From Diabrotica undecimpunctata (lineage: Eukaryota > Arthropoda > Insecta > Coleoptera > Chrysomelidae), in contig NC_092809.1 of the NCBI RefSeq assembly GCF_040954645.1, forward strand, positions 80,069,435-80,133,434: 64,000 nucleotides of DNA. Reading direction: 5' to 3'. The notes beneath the pieces were generated by a model. It ran no database searches and was not told the DNA's origin. It worked only from the letters and a program-made list of their open reading frames with translations. Below are positions 31,519 to 41,850 of the stretch, one piece after another. Within the stretch, counting starts at the first letter, position 1. The number at the start of each line of letters is the position of its first letter. The position numbers were made by a program, and so were the translations under genes.

Positions 31519-33056
31519 GTAGGTATAGTATTTTGCATATAAAAATGCGTGCACGTCACAATTATATAAAGTGACGTCACTTATATTTAAAATTTCCAAA
31601 ACGTTAACCTTAGAGTTCAAATTTTCCTAACACAGCTAATAATACGAAACCCATACGGAACTACCCGATCTTTCGTAAGCGTCAACATGGTGTAATAGTC
31701 AGGAAAATGTAATCATCATTATATTGGAAATTTTAGACTTATATTGATTAAATAACCAAAAACGTTTGTTATTATTAATAATACAAATTTTATGAAATAA
31801 CTCTTCAAGTCTAATATTCCACAAAATAATAATTTTAATTAACTAGATTAGACAATTGTACGCAACTGATACGGGAATACTTCAAATTTGATTGACAGTT
31901 AAGCGTGTGGCAAAATTATTGCCGCTTTTTTAGAGTAAGAATTTTGTTTATGTTTTGATTTATTACACAATTTGATCATAATATAATATATATTAATAAA
32001 TTGTATTTATAAATACATATTAAATTTAGATTAATAGCTTTAAAAACTAATTATTGTTGTGTATTGTGATTGTGCTATGCCAAAACAAATAAATAGTCTG
32101 TAGAAAGCTGATAAACTTTCATATAAGATAGATTATTTTGAACAAGAAATAATGGCGGGACGTTTTTACCATTAAAGCCCTAAAAGAGGTAAGTTTAAAA
32201 TGTAGAATATATAATTTTGTATTAAAATGTTTTTTATGCATTTTAGTGTGTTGCAGTAGTCTTAAAACTAAGTGTATTTACTGTTAATATAATAGTTTGA
32301 TAAATAGTTGACATTTTAAAAATTCCTCACTTACTAACTATTCTGATGTTTTGGCAACGCTGTGGGGTTCTGACGTCGTAAATCTTGAATGACGTGCACG
32401 CGTCAAGCGGCCGGCCAGGTGAAGTAGGTGAAGGTGAGGTTCACCAAAAAAATATAATTACATTGAGACAAATAAATAAAAAATGAAAGCAACATTATTA
32501 TATCTAAATTCTGAAATCAATTATTTATTCTGTTTTAATTAATCTAAAAATTAAAAAAGACAACTAGCTTTATTAGCGGTACGTACTTGACGGTCAAGTC
32601 CTTACCTGTGTCACTAGCCGTGTACTGAATCTTAGTATTCAGGAATAGGTGAATATAATTTTTGAAATGCGAAATCATCTACTTAAGCGTTCACGGTTGC
32701 CATGGCAACGTGACGTCAGCCTATCCTTAGTGATAGCTGAGAAAACTGGTGAGTGCAGTTCCATCTAAAAATATGTTATTCGTCTTCGCCCACTGTTGGA
32801 TGTGTATTTGGTATTCCTATTTTTCGGAAATTTCTCTCAGCGACAATATTTTGAAATTTAGTCTATTATATAGATATTTTTTATATAGTATAGTGTATAG
32901 TATAGTATTTATTAGTTTAGTTTAGTCACAGTATTAATTTTATTTGTTTAGTGCATTTTATTAATACATTTCTCTGTGGTTTGTTTCGGATTTCGGATAT
33001 AAAGTGTTCTCGTGGATTTTGTTTGGACAAAAATAATTTTAGACAGACATAAATCC
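31519..33056. other. Noncoding region with candidate promoter elements
   Basis: No gene. A palindromic CRE (TGACGTCA) is at about 31572-31579, and a GC-richer stretch is at 32385-32440. The X-box/CRE pair at 32696-32718 is followed by a potential splice donor (CTG then GTGAGT, GT at 32749). These suggest a promoter and untranslated first exon of a plus-strand gene, but no coding exon follows nearby. Confidence 0.35.
32696..32718 (+). promoter_or_regulatory. RFX X-box palindrome next to a CRE
   Basis: GTTGCCATGGCAAC (32696-32709) is a perfect 14-bp palindrome equal to the RFX-factor X-box consensus. TGACGTCA (32711-32718) follows one base later, a full CREB/ATF site. This X-box plus CRE arrangement is known from regulated animal promoters. 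Function here is inferred. Confidence 0.55.
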
Positions 33057-33068
33057 AATTAATGACTT

Positions 33069-33278
33069 CTTCTTCTTCCTATGCCGTCACCATTAACGGA
33101 GGTTGCCGACCACATTTCTAAAAGTTTCTCTGTCTTTTGCAACGTGGAATAATTTGTCTACAGTCATGTTTGTCCAGTCTCGAATATTTCGCAGCCATGA
33201 TTTCCTCTTTCTACTTATTCCCTTTTTGCCATCGACTCTACATGATGACCTGCAGAAGACTATATTAAATGGTGGCTA
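33069..33278 (-). mobile_element. 5'-truncated RTE-like LINE tail with 12-bp TSD
   Basis: The minus strand encodes the very end of an RTE-type RT: KSWLRNIRDWTNM, KLFHVAKDRETF, VVGNLR then a stop, followed by an AAGAAGAAG tail. It is bounded by identical AATTAATGACTT at 33057-33068 and 33279-33290, the target-site duplication left by target-primed insertion. At 210 bp it is a typical dead-on-arrival copy. Confidence 0.85.
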
Positions 33279-33290
33279 AATTAATGACTT

Positions 33291-33900
33291 GGTGTGTAAT
33301 ATATTAGAGACTCCGTTTAGGCATTGGAAAAATGAAGATAAAAGGGATGTTCTTTTACATGGTCGACCAGTAACCAGTATTTTAAACATCTGCGTCTGAT
33401 CCCGAGTGGTCGGCTGCAATCAGCATCTGACTCAGAGTGGGCGGCTGAATCGAAACTCACCAACCCGTTTAAGCAGGCGTGGTGTTTTAATCGCCAAAAA
33501 ACCCTCAATAAAACGTCAAGGTTCAGAACTAAAATAACCCAGGCAAGCAGAACGAATCGTATCTAGTATAAGTGTCCTAAAAAACTGTTTTTAAGCTATT
33601 AGGGCCCTAACCTCTATACATTTTTTTTAACAAATTTTTAATGAGTTTTGGGCGCGACATAGGTACCAAAACTCCTTTTGGCTCCGGCAAGCTTTCCTCA
33701 TCCTTACCACTTTTTTAGGCCACGAGCCGCCGCTTCAGTATTGCCTGGTCTATTAAAATATACTTTAGAAATAATCAGGTATTTTCGTATCTGTTCTGCT
33801 AAACATTAGGGAAAAAACTTTGAAAACATTAAAATATTGGTCAAAAAGCCAAATAAACAATCGATATGAATCTAGTAGGCTGCTGTGATTTAGGTATTTA
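33291..33900. other. Noncoding
   Basis: No supported gene. The frame 33508-33317 has no recognisable domain. Confidence 0.4.
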
Positions 33901-33930
33901 AAATTATTAAAAGACGTCAGTATAATATTT

Positions 33931-34485
33931 GTGCGCGTATTAAATTTAATTATGGCTCATTTGTCCGAGACTAAAAGAGTAGAAATTTTAAATATTATTG
34001 GTTTTGGTAATAAAACAAGAACTCAAAAGAAGGTTTGTGAAATGTTTAATAATAAATACCCTGGTCAACAAGTTTCGCAGTCTACAGTTAGAAAAATTGA
34101 AAAAAGTTTCGTTATACTGGACATGTAAAAATATTGAAAAACCAGGTAGAAATGTTAAATTTACTGATGAAAAAAAGTTAGATGTACTTCTAGAGATTGA
34201 GGAAAATCTGCATAAGACAACTCGAAAACTGGCCGCCGTCAATGATGTAAGTAAATCATTTATTTTGAGAGTTTTGCATAAAGAAAAATACCACCCTTAC
34301 AAAGTTCAGTTGGTTCATGAGTTAAATGAAGATGATCCCGATAGTATATTTTAATAAACCAAACAGTATCGCTGATTTAAAAGTTGGGATAACGGAAGAA
34401 ATTAACAAAATAACCCCTGAGGTCGTACAAAATGTTGTGCGAGAATTCCAAAATCGCCTCGGCTATTGGTGGTTATTTTGAACAT
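33931..34485 (+). pseudogene. DDE transposase relic with internal loss of the catalytic core
   Basis: The first part (33952-34352) encodes the N-terminal paired HTH of a Tc1/mariner-related insect transposase (SETKRVEILNIIGFG, QKKVCEMFNNKYP, VSQSTVRKIEK, then, after a frameshift near 34105, FTDEKKLDVLLEIEENLHKT and ILRVLHKEKYHPYK). The text jumps at about 34350 to the far C-terminus (NKPNSIADLKVGITEEIN, then VVREFQNRL, about 34355-34470). The region that would contain all catalytic acids is absent. It is a non-autonomous deletion derivative or a decayed copy. Confidence 0.75.
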
Positions 34486-34836
34486 TTGACTTAATTGAAA
34501 ATTACATTGAAAAATACATTTTAAATATTATGTGACATTATTATAATTTTACATCTTAAAAATCAATTTTCTCAGTTATGATTGCACCAAACTTAAAAAA
34601 CTTTATATTTCTGAATAGAGGACAAGAATCCCTTCCTAATAAGGTGTCACACAACCCCCTTTGTTATTTAAAATTTTCGAGGGGGTGCTTATAATTCAAA
34701 GGGGGTGCTGGAAGGGAATAATATTTTCATACTGTAAATTGTCAATTTAAGAATAAAAATCGACCTGTTTTAAGTTTTTTTCAGATAGTACATAATAACG
34801 CCACAAATGAATGTATTCCATACATATGGATCGCAT

Positions 34837-35037
<201 letters not shown>

Positions 35038-35294
35038 TATTTATAGATAATAAAATAATTCAATTCATTTGGCTTACAAAAACTGATATTTTTCGCAGAT
35101 GCACATAGTTGGTATGATTTTACTAGTGCTCACCAATGACAGATAATAAATTCATTATACGTCATTGGTGCTCACTCAAATCGATGTTTTACTTGTATTA
35201 ATTACCAATATTATGACTTGATCGAATGGAAAGAACACAGTGATCCTTTAATGTGTTTAGTTCATGATAGAGGCATTTTATCTTTAAAACTTAC

Positions 35295-35569
35295 TTGAAA
35301 TTGATCGGTAATACTCCCAAGATGAGTAAGACTTAGATGCCACTTGTCTCCTTGATTTCTACTTATTGAAAAGAAAGCTGATTCCGGATTTAATTGCCAA
35401 CTTTCATTTATTGTTTTTAAATATACCCGAAGAGTTCCTATTGTAGCTCCGAACATGTGATAATAAAATTTAAAACAAAGATCATCACTACCAACGTCAT
35501 ATACTGGTGAAATCAATCTGGCACTATCATTTTCAGACTTTGATGATGACTCAATATACATGTAGTAAC
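35295..35569 (-). CDS. MAM-domain exon (second half of the domain)
   Basis: 275-bp exon. A TTTTATTTTAG acceptor precedes it (AG at 35571-35570) and a consensus GTAAGT donor follows (from 35294). Translation gives YYMYIESSS, ARLISPVYDVGSDDLCFKFYYHMFG, IGTLRVYLKT, and ends at TDQFQ, the middle and later strands of a MAM domain, an extracellular adhesion module of about 170 residues. It enters in phase 1 and leaves in phase 0. Its phase and sequence continue the exon at 44300-44470. The last MAM strands (a DIA-DDI-type block) must lie in a further exon to the left that I did not find. No stops are present. The host gene is unknown; many secreted or membrane receptors carry MAM. Confidence 0.82.
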
Positions 35570-35873
35570 CTAAAATAAAATCCATAAAAAACATTTGATT
35601 GATTAAAAAGTGTTAGACAGAAGTTATATATTGGGTCAAAAAAGGTGCCAGCCTTAACTCCAAACAGAAGACGCCAGACCCCCCGCCCTAAGCTTTTTAA
35701 ATCAATTTTTTTTTAAATTCTAATGCATGTAAAGTAAACCAATATTATTTAATATTTTCTTTGAGTTTAATTTTTATTTTAATCTATAAATTTTAATATC
35801 AAGGCGTGTAGTTTCTCACTGTCTCTTATACTATATTATACTCTTTTGTAATATCTGAATACTCCAATATTTG

Positions 35874-36631
35874 AGGAAAGACAGTTAAGATTTGATTTCA
35901 CGTATAGTGCCTCTGTATATTCGCTTATACGTATTTCATCCTAAAAGGAATCTTTGGAGCGACTAGTTACAGATGCTCTGAACGTGAAAACAATCTTTCC
36001 TGTCGTAATAGAAGCAATGCTAAAATGGCTTCGATATGGACACAATAGCGACATATGATAATAAATTACGAAACTCAAAATCCAAAAATTTCTAATTGTC
36101 GAAACCAAATTCAGATTTTTATTTTAATCTGTGCCTTCTAAAAATTGTAAGGCAAAACAGACGTTGATAAAGATGCAATTAAAGACATGGGGAATCTAAA
36201 TTTGCATTCCATTAAAAAAAACATTAAACATTAAACATTAAACCTACTTTCTTACGGAACTAGGAAACAGGAACTAGGGAAACCTACTTGTTTTCACGTT
36301 CAGAGCATCTAAATAGTCGCTCCGAAAATTCATTTTAGGATGAAATACGTATAAGCGAATATACAGAGGAACTACACATAAAGTCAAATCTTAACTGTCT
36401 TTCCTTTTATTCCGATATACTCTTTATGAGTACTAGAAAAAAATTCGCCAAGGATTTTTGCTTAGTTGAAGAGATATGTTGTGGAATGCAATTTTAGATT
36501 CCCCATTTTTCTAATTACATCTTTATCAACGTCTGTTTTGCCTTGCAATTCTTAGAAGGCACAGATCAAAGCAAAAATCTGAATTTGGTTTCGATAATTA
36601 GAAATCTTCGGATTTCGAGTTTCGTGATTTA
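35874..36631. repeat. Permuted inverted duplication (A, B, A-inverted, B-inverted)
   Basis: Block A (35874-35991) is the reverse complement of 36289-36405. Block B (36063-36211) is the reverse complement of 36482-36631. A simple inverted repeat would give order A, B, B', A'; here the order is A, B, A', B'. A short TTAAACA-type direct repeat (36219-36243) lies between B and A'. No reading frame of note. Confidence 0.75.
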
Positions 36632-36834
36632 CTCCAAAATTTGTTTAAAACGTGTGTGTATTTTTTCAACTGTTTCTATAGAAGAATCTATTTGTTCAAA
36701 ACATTTGGGAAAAATCATGGAGATTGAACTCCCTGTTGTAATGGGATTTAATTAAGCATCCAGGAATTAGATCTAAGTAATCCAATTTAGTTTAAAAATT
36801 TAAAATCCTTTTAATAATATTAATTATTGATTAT

Positions 36835-37146
36835 TGCTCAATGCGATTGTTTGTTTATGACATTGAAAATATCGGTGTAACTAGAACACGCTTACCGAGA
36901 CGATGTGAGTGAAATTTGCAATGTAATTTGCTTATTTAATACCCCAGTAACCCCAGTATACATCAAGAATTATAGGACACCGCATGCAAAAGCAAAAGAG
37001 TTAAACCGACAAGTAAAGAAATTGAGAGACCAAGGAATTGTAAAACCATATACATTAGAATACAATAGCCCGGTATATAGCCCCATAGATTATAGACAAC
37101 TAAACAAGAAAATAATCACAAATTATGTGGGATATTAACAAACAAA
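36835..37146 (+). pseudogene. Gypsy RT fragment (left half), truncated
   Basis: The frame 36905-37138 carries NYRTPHAKAKELNRQVKKL, QGIVKP, YNSPVYS and IDYRQLNKK, the N-terminal part of a Ty3/gypsy RT. It ends at the BEL/Pao insertion, and the next RT blocks continue at 41855 on the plus strand. Gag and protease of this copy are missing to the left. Confidence 0.82.
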
Positions 37147-37546
37147 TGTACTATTACAAATTAATAGCACTTAATTAACAGAACTATTCCTTCGATAACT
37201 CTGGCGAGAAAAATGGACCTTTACTCATTGGTGCAAATAATTATTAAAATTTAAATGGTTGCAATAAACAATCAAAGACAATTTATAGGTTTAGGTAAAA
37301 CTAGGTAAAAACTTACCGCTGGGTCTAATTACCAGGGTTTGCACTACAAAACAACGAACGAAATCAATTCAATATGCGTGCATGGGTTCCCGTGCCGGGT
37401 TGCGTCTTTTCTTTTCAACGACTGGTGCTCTTTTCTCTTAAAGGGACGCATTCCACGAGCCCGATGGCGGTACTTATAGGGATCGTAGGAATACAGGGAG
37501 GACAAATGTATTGATTAATTTATACAACCATATTTAAATTTAAACA
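37147..37546 (-). repeat. BEL/Pao 3' LTR
   Basis: In minus orientation it starts TGTTTAAATTTAAATATGG after the polypurine tract AAAGGGGGGAGAA (about 37547-37559) and ends GTACA. Confidence 0.85.
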
Positions 37547-37775
37547 TTCTCCCCCCTTTAAAGGCCATAAGGTCTTTAAAAAACAAAACGAATTCCAAAT
37601 ACTATAATTACTTAAACAACTAAAACGATAATTAATACAAACAATTCCTATACAAATCTTACACAAATATTCAAAACTTAAACTACAATAAAAAAATTAA
37701 AATTAAAATGGTGGTTTCGTCGCGGTTATATTGACAAAAGTCGAACAAAACAAAATCAGTAAAAAGGCTGACCAT

Positions 37776-38033
37776 CTAATCTTCATCTATCGGCAAGGGA
37801 CAGATTCGAACAAGAGGCCGTTTTAAGGTTCCGGTGATCGTACGCTCGGTAGCCACTCGAGCTACACCGTCTTTACCCTCATGCAATTCAACAAGACGCG
37901 CGAGAGGCCATTTACACGGAGCCAAATTATCCTCCTTTAAAACAACTAAGGCACCGATTTTAGGTACAAAGCCAGAATCTAACCAAGCATACACATTTTG
38001 AAATATTATATGCTTCCACGACTCATAACACAA
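37776..38033 (-). pseudogene. BEL/Pao Pol C-terminus (DUF5641-type), joined to RNase H by deletion
   Basis: About 85 residues ending ICPLPIDED, with GALVVLKEDN, PLARLVELHEGKDGVARVA and TGTLKRPLV, the conserved last domain of BEL/Pao Pol just before the polypurine tract. The whole integrase that should precede it is gone; the junction with the RNase H frame is near 38025-38035. Confidence 0.85.
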
Positions 38034-41000
38034 ACGACATAAGTTTTACCAAATGAACAGCAGCTAACAATTCTAATCGAGGTATAGTAATCTGTTTTAT
38101 AGGAGCTACTTTCGATTTGGCACACAGTAAATTAACTTGAACTAGGTTACGAGTATCAATACTACGAATATAAACGACACAAGCATATCCCTTTTCACTA
38201 GCATCGGCAAATCCATGAAGCTCTAAGATCGGACATGAGGAAATATTCAAAAAACGAGGAATTTTGAACTGTGAAATAAGAGATAGTTCGCTCTTATATT
38301 GCTCCCATACACGAATTATTTCCGAAGGAGGACGATCATCCCATTTAAGACCGGTTGCCCAAAGTTGTTGGATTAAATGTTTAATGAAAAAGGTAATAGG
38401 TGTTAAGTAACCACAAGGATCATAAATTCGAGCTAATTCGGACAAAAACGATCTTTTGGTACAAGGGACGTCTTGCAATTTGACTGAAAATTGAAAGACG
38501 TCGGACTGTGCAATCCACTTCAAACCAAGGATTTTTAATGAAGGACCATTTGCTTCTGGATCAAAATTAATGGAGTAAGGATTAATATGGGATTCAGGAA
38601 ACTGCGACAACAATTTGGGTTCATTCGAACACCATTTCCGTAACTCAAAGCCTCCTAACTTTAACAAAGCGACTAATTCGTCAACTAAAGTTTGTGCTTC
38701 TTCGAGAGTCGAAGCACCAAAAACAAAATCATCAATATACGAAGCATGACGAATAAGCGAGACGGCTTTAGGAAAACGAGAGCCTTCGTCTAATGCTAAT
38801 TGTTGGAGAGTTCTTAAAGCGAGATACGGCAAAGATACTATTCCAAAAGTAACGGTTAATAAACGATATTCCTGAATTTCCTCAGCGCTAGAAAATCTCC
38901 ATAACACGCGTTGATAATCCGTGTGTTCAGGAGCGACTAAAATATTACGATACATCTGACGAATGTCCGCACACAGCGCAAAACGATTAAGTCTAAAATT
39001 CAACAACAGCGAGACTATGTTCTGTTGCAGCTTAGGACCGACCAGTAAATAGTCGTTTAAAGATTTACCGCGACTGGGACTTTTCTGAGACGCATTATAT
39101 ACAACTCGAATTTTACTTGAAACACTATCTGGTTTCACAACGCAATGATGTGGAATATAATACTTTCCCCTTTTCTTTTCGGCATTAGGGACTAACTCCA
39201 TATGACCTAAATCAAGATACTCCTGCATATGAAAAGAATATTCTTTTTTCAAATTTGGTTGACGAGATAAGCGTCGTTCTAATGATAGCAATCTATTTAA
39301 AGCAATATCATAGCTATCTTGCAAACAAGGCGGCGATTCACGAAAAGGCAAAGATACAACATATTTACCCGAGACGTCCCGATTATGCGTTTCCAGATAA
39401 ATGTTCTCACACAGAACGTCTTCTGGTTCTGAAACTGGCTTTTCCGGTACGTTTTCCAGTTCCCAAAATTTCGTTAACGAAGAATTTAGTGGGTCTTCAA
39501 TATTTGAAAGACAAACAAGCGAAGTCGACGAAAGGTTAGGTGTGCTAGTAGGTCCTAACAAAATATAACCAAAAACGGTATTTAGGGCATCTGGTTGTCC
39601 CGCTTTACCTTCAATTTTACCTTCTAACAACACCTTCGAAAATATGCTACAACCAATTAACAAATCTATAGATTGACTACAGTTAAATTCGGGATCGGCT
39701 AACTTCAAATTTTTAATATAATTCCACGTCGATATGTCAATTTTGGTGCTCGGCAAATCCGAGCAAACCCGATCTGTAATAATAGCCTCCAAGTGAAACA
39801 CCGGTGACTCCTGATGACGAGGTTGGATAGAAAAACTTATTTGACCTTGATTCAGTTTCGTTTGCATCGAATTGAGTCCGTTAACTTCAAATGAACAAGG
39901 AGTTTTAGGCCAACCTAATCTACTGGCAGCTTTACGACTAATGAACGAACTCATTGAACCTGAATCTAGAAGACATCTCAAGGGCTGTTTACACCCCTTA
40001 CTATCAATCGCGTGAACTAAAACAGTACCGATTAAGATTTCCTTTTTTGTCTCGTTTTTCGTCCCTACAAAACTAGCAGCACAATGTGATATTTCAGGCG
40101 AATTTTGTTCTACTCCCGATGCTCCTGAATTATTAGTATTTCCTGTGGACGACTGATTATTGGAAAGATTTCTATCAAAGTGCAACAAACTATTATGAAG
40201 ATGACTATTACATTTACTACATTTAAAGGCCTTTGGACACGACTTGACAGAATGATTAGCCTGATTAAGACACCTAAAACACGAGGAAGATTCTTTACAA
40301 AATTGGTATCTTTCTTTTGAAGATTTTTTCAAAAACAACGAGCAATGGTTAAGAAAATGACTTTGTTTACATAAAGCACAACATATTGACGACGAATTTG
40401 TAACAAAGGATGAAGTACTATTATGCCTTGACTCATTGGAATGTTTATAATTACACTTTGGCTCCGTATAAGTTGGAGTCCTCGACGATTTCTTAGATTC
40501 ACTTAAGCTACTATTCAAATTATCGTAAGCAATGTACTGAGTTTCAATAAACTCTACCAATTTTTGAAATGACGGGATTTTATTCGATTTATTTTCTAAC
40601 TCAAATAACTTTACTGAATCCGCGTCCAATTTCGACAAAAGTAAATTAAACATAATAAAATCCCAATGTTCTGTCGGAAGACCTAATGTTTTCAATGCGG
40701 CTAAATTTTCTAAAAACGTATCTACTAATTTAGCCAGATTTTTCGAATTAACTACCGATATTTTCTGTACGCCAAAGATCGCATCCCAATGCGCGGTCGC
40801 ACAACGACGAACATTTGTGTAGCGTTTAACAATTAGATCGTAAGCAATTTGATAATTATCGCTATTTATTGACAAATTACGAATCAAACTAAGTGGAGTC
40901 CCTTCTAAACATCCTTTCAAATACTTAAACTTTTCTACGTCTGTTAGGCCTGCGTTATTATGTACAACCGAATTATATAAATCTAAAAATGAACTAAACT

Positions 41001-41389
41001 CCTTAAAATCACCCTTAAATTTAGACAGCTCTATTTTAGGCAAGCGAATATTTGATTGTGGAACTACTACCGATCTAAATGGTTCTGGAGTTTCAAATTG
41101 TGGCTCAAATAATTCCGCACTAAATAGTTTTATTTTATAAAATTGTTCCAAAAATAATTCCCGAACATTTTCTTCAACCCTCGTATCCGCGTCTGGTACA
41201 GAAAGAATATTACTAATAATATTAGTGTGATGTTTTAAGAACTCTTCGCGAATCGAATCTAATTCTTCCAGTCTAATTTTAAATAAAGGGCGAATAGAAA
41301 CGTCTGAACGGGCCTTAAAACCTAAATCGAAAATTAACTGAATATCATTTAAAGCAGTTTTTCTTAAAAATTTGAGCTTCCTATTCTTT
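38023..41389 (-). pseudogene. BEL/Pao Gag-Pol (gag, zinc knuckles, protease, RT, partial RNase H)
   Basis: More than 1100 codons without a stop; the frame extends upstream of the first listed start at 41151 to the LTR edge. Order: gag core (LPKIELSKFKGDFKEFSSFLD, LPTEHWDFI), cysteine knuckles (CALCKQSHFLNHC; CFRCLNQANHSVKSC; CSKCNSHLHNSLLH), protease (CLLDSGSMSSFI), ADPEF...IDLLIG, RT (LCADIRQMYRNI, YIDDFVFGA active site), ELARIYDPCGYLTP, and the RNase H start (LHGFADASEKGYACVVY). It ends at a deletion near 38030, where the rest of RNase H and all of integrase are lost. The open frame argues for very recent origin. Confidence 0.88.
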
Positions 41390-41789
41390 TCTACTATTAC
41401 AAATTAATAGCACTTAATTAACAGAACTATTCCTTCGATAACTCTGGCGAGAAAAATGGACCTTTACTCATTGGTGCAAATAATTATTAAAATTTAAATG
41501 GTTGCAATAAACAATCAAAGACAATTTATAGGTTTAGGTAAAACTAGGTAAAAACTTACCGCTGGGTCTAATTACCAGGGTTTGCACTACAAAACAACGA
41601 ACGAAATCAATTCAATATGCGTGCATGGGTTCCCGTGCCGGGTTGCGTCTTTTCTTTTCAACGACTGGTGCTCTTCTCTCTTAAAGGGACGCATTCCACG
41701 AGCCCGATGGCGGTGCTTATAGGGATCGTAGGAATACAGGGAGGACAAATGTATTGATTAATTTATACAACCATATTTAAATTTAAACA
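41390..41789 (-). repeat. BEL/Pao 5' LTR, fused to gag
   Basis: Nearly identical to the 3' LTR, but on the minus strand it ends ...AATAGTA followed at once by gag codons, without a primer-binding site. Confidence 0.85.
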
Positions 41790-41850
41790 AATTATATATA
41801 ATATAATCACTAATCACACAATAATTTTGTGATTATATTATATATAATAT
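41790..41850. repeat. Short AT hairpin beside the BEL insertion
   Basis: ATTATATATAATATAATCAC and its reverse complement flank an 18-nt loop. It is absent from the gypsy RT it interrupts, so it is inserted DNA, possibly a tiny MITE. Confidence 0.6.

Larger units (their letters stand above)
37147..41789 (-). mobile_element. BEL/Pao retrotransposon, young but internally deleted
   Basis: The minus-strand element has 400-bp LTRs at 37147-37546 and 41390-41789 that differ at about three sites. Internal coding covers gag, protease, RT and part of RNase H in one frame, then jumps to the extreme C-terminus of Pol, so the integrase is deleted. The 5' LTR runs directly into gag codons with its terminal CA, primer-binding site and leader missing. 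No clear TSD is seen. It interrupts the decayed plus-strand gypsy RT. Confidence 0.88.

Noticed and set aside
33100..33260. Possible host gene exon because of GC content
   Set aside because: The minus-strand translation is the C-terminus of an RTE RT and has a 12-bp TSD, so it is a LINE tail.
39255..39539. 94-residue plus-strand frame inside the BEL element
   Set aside because: Antisense to the long Gag-Pol frame.
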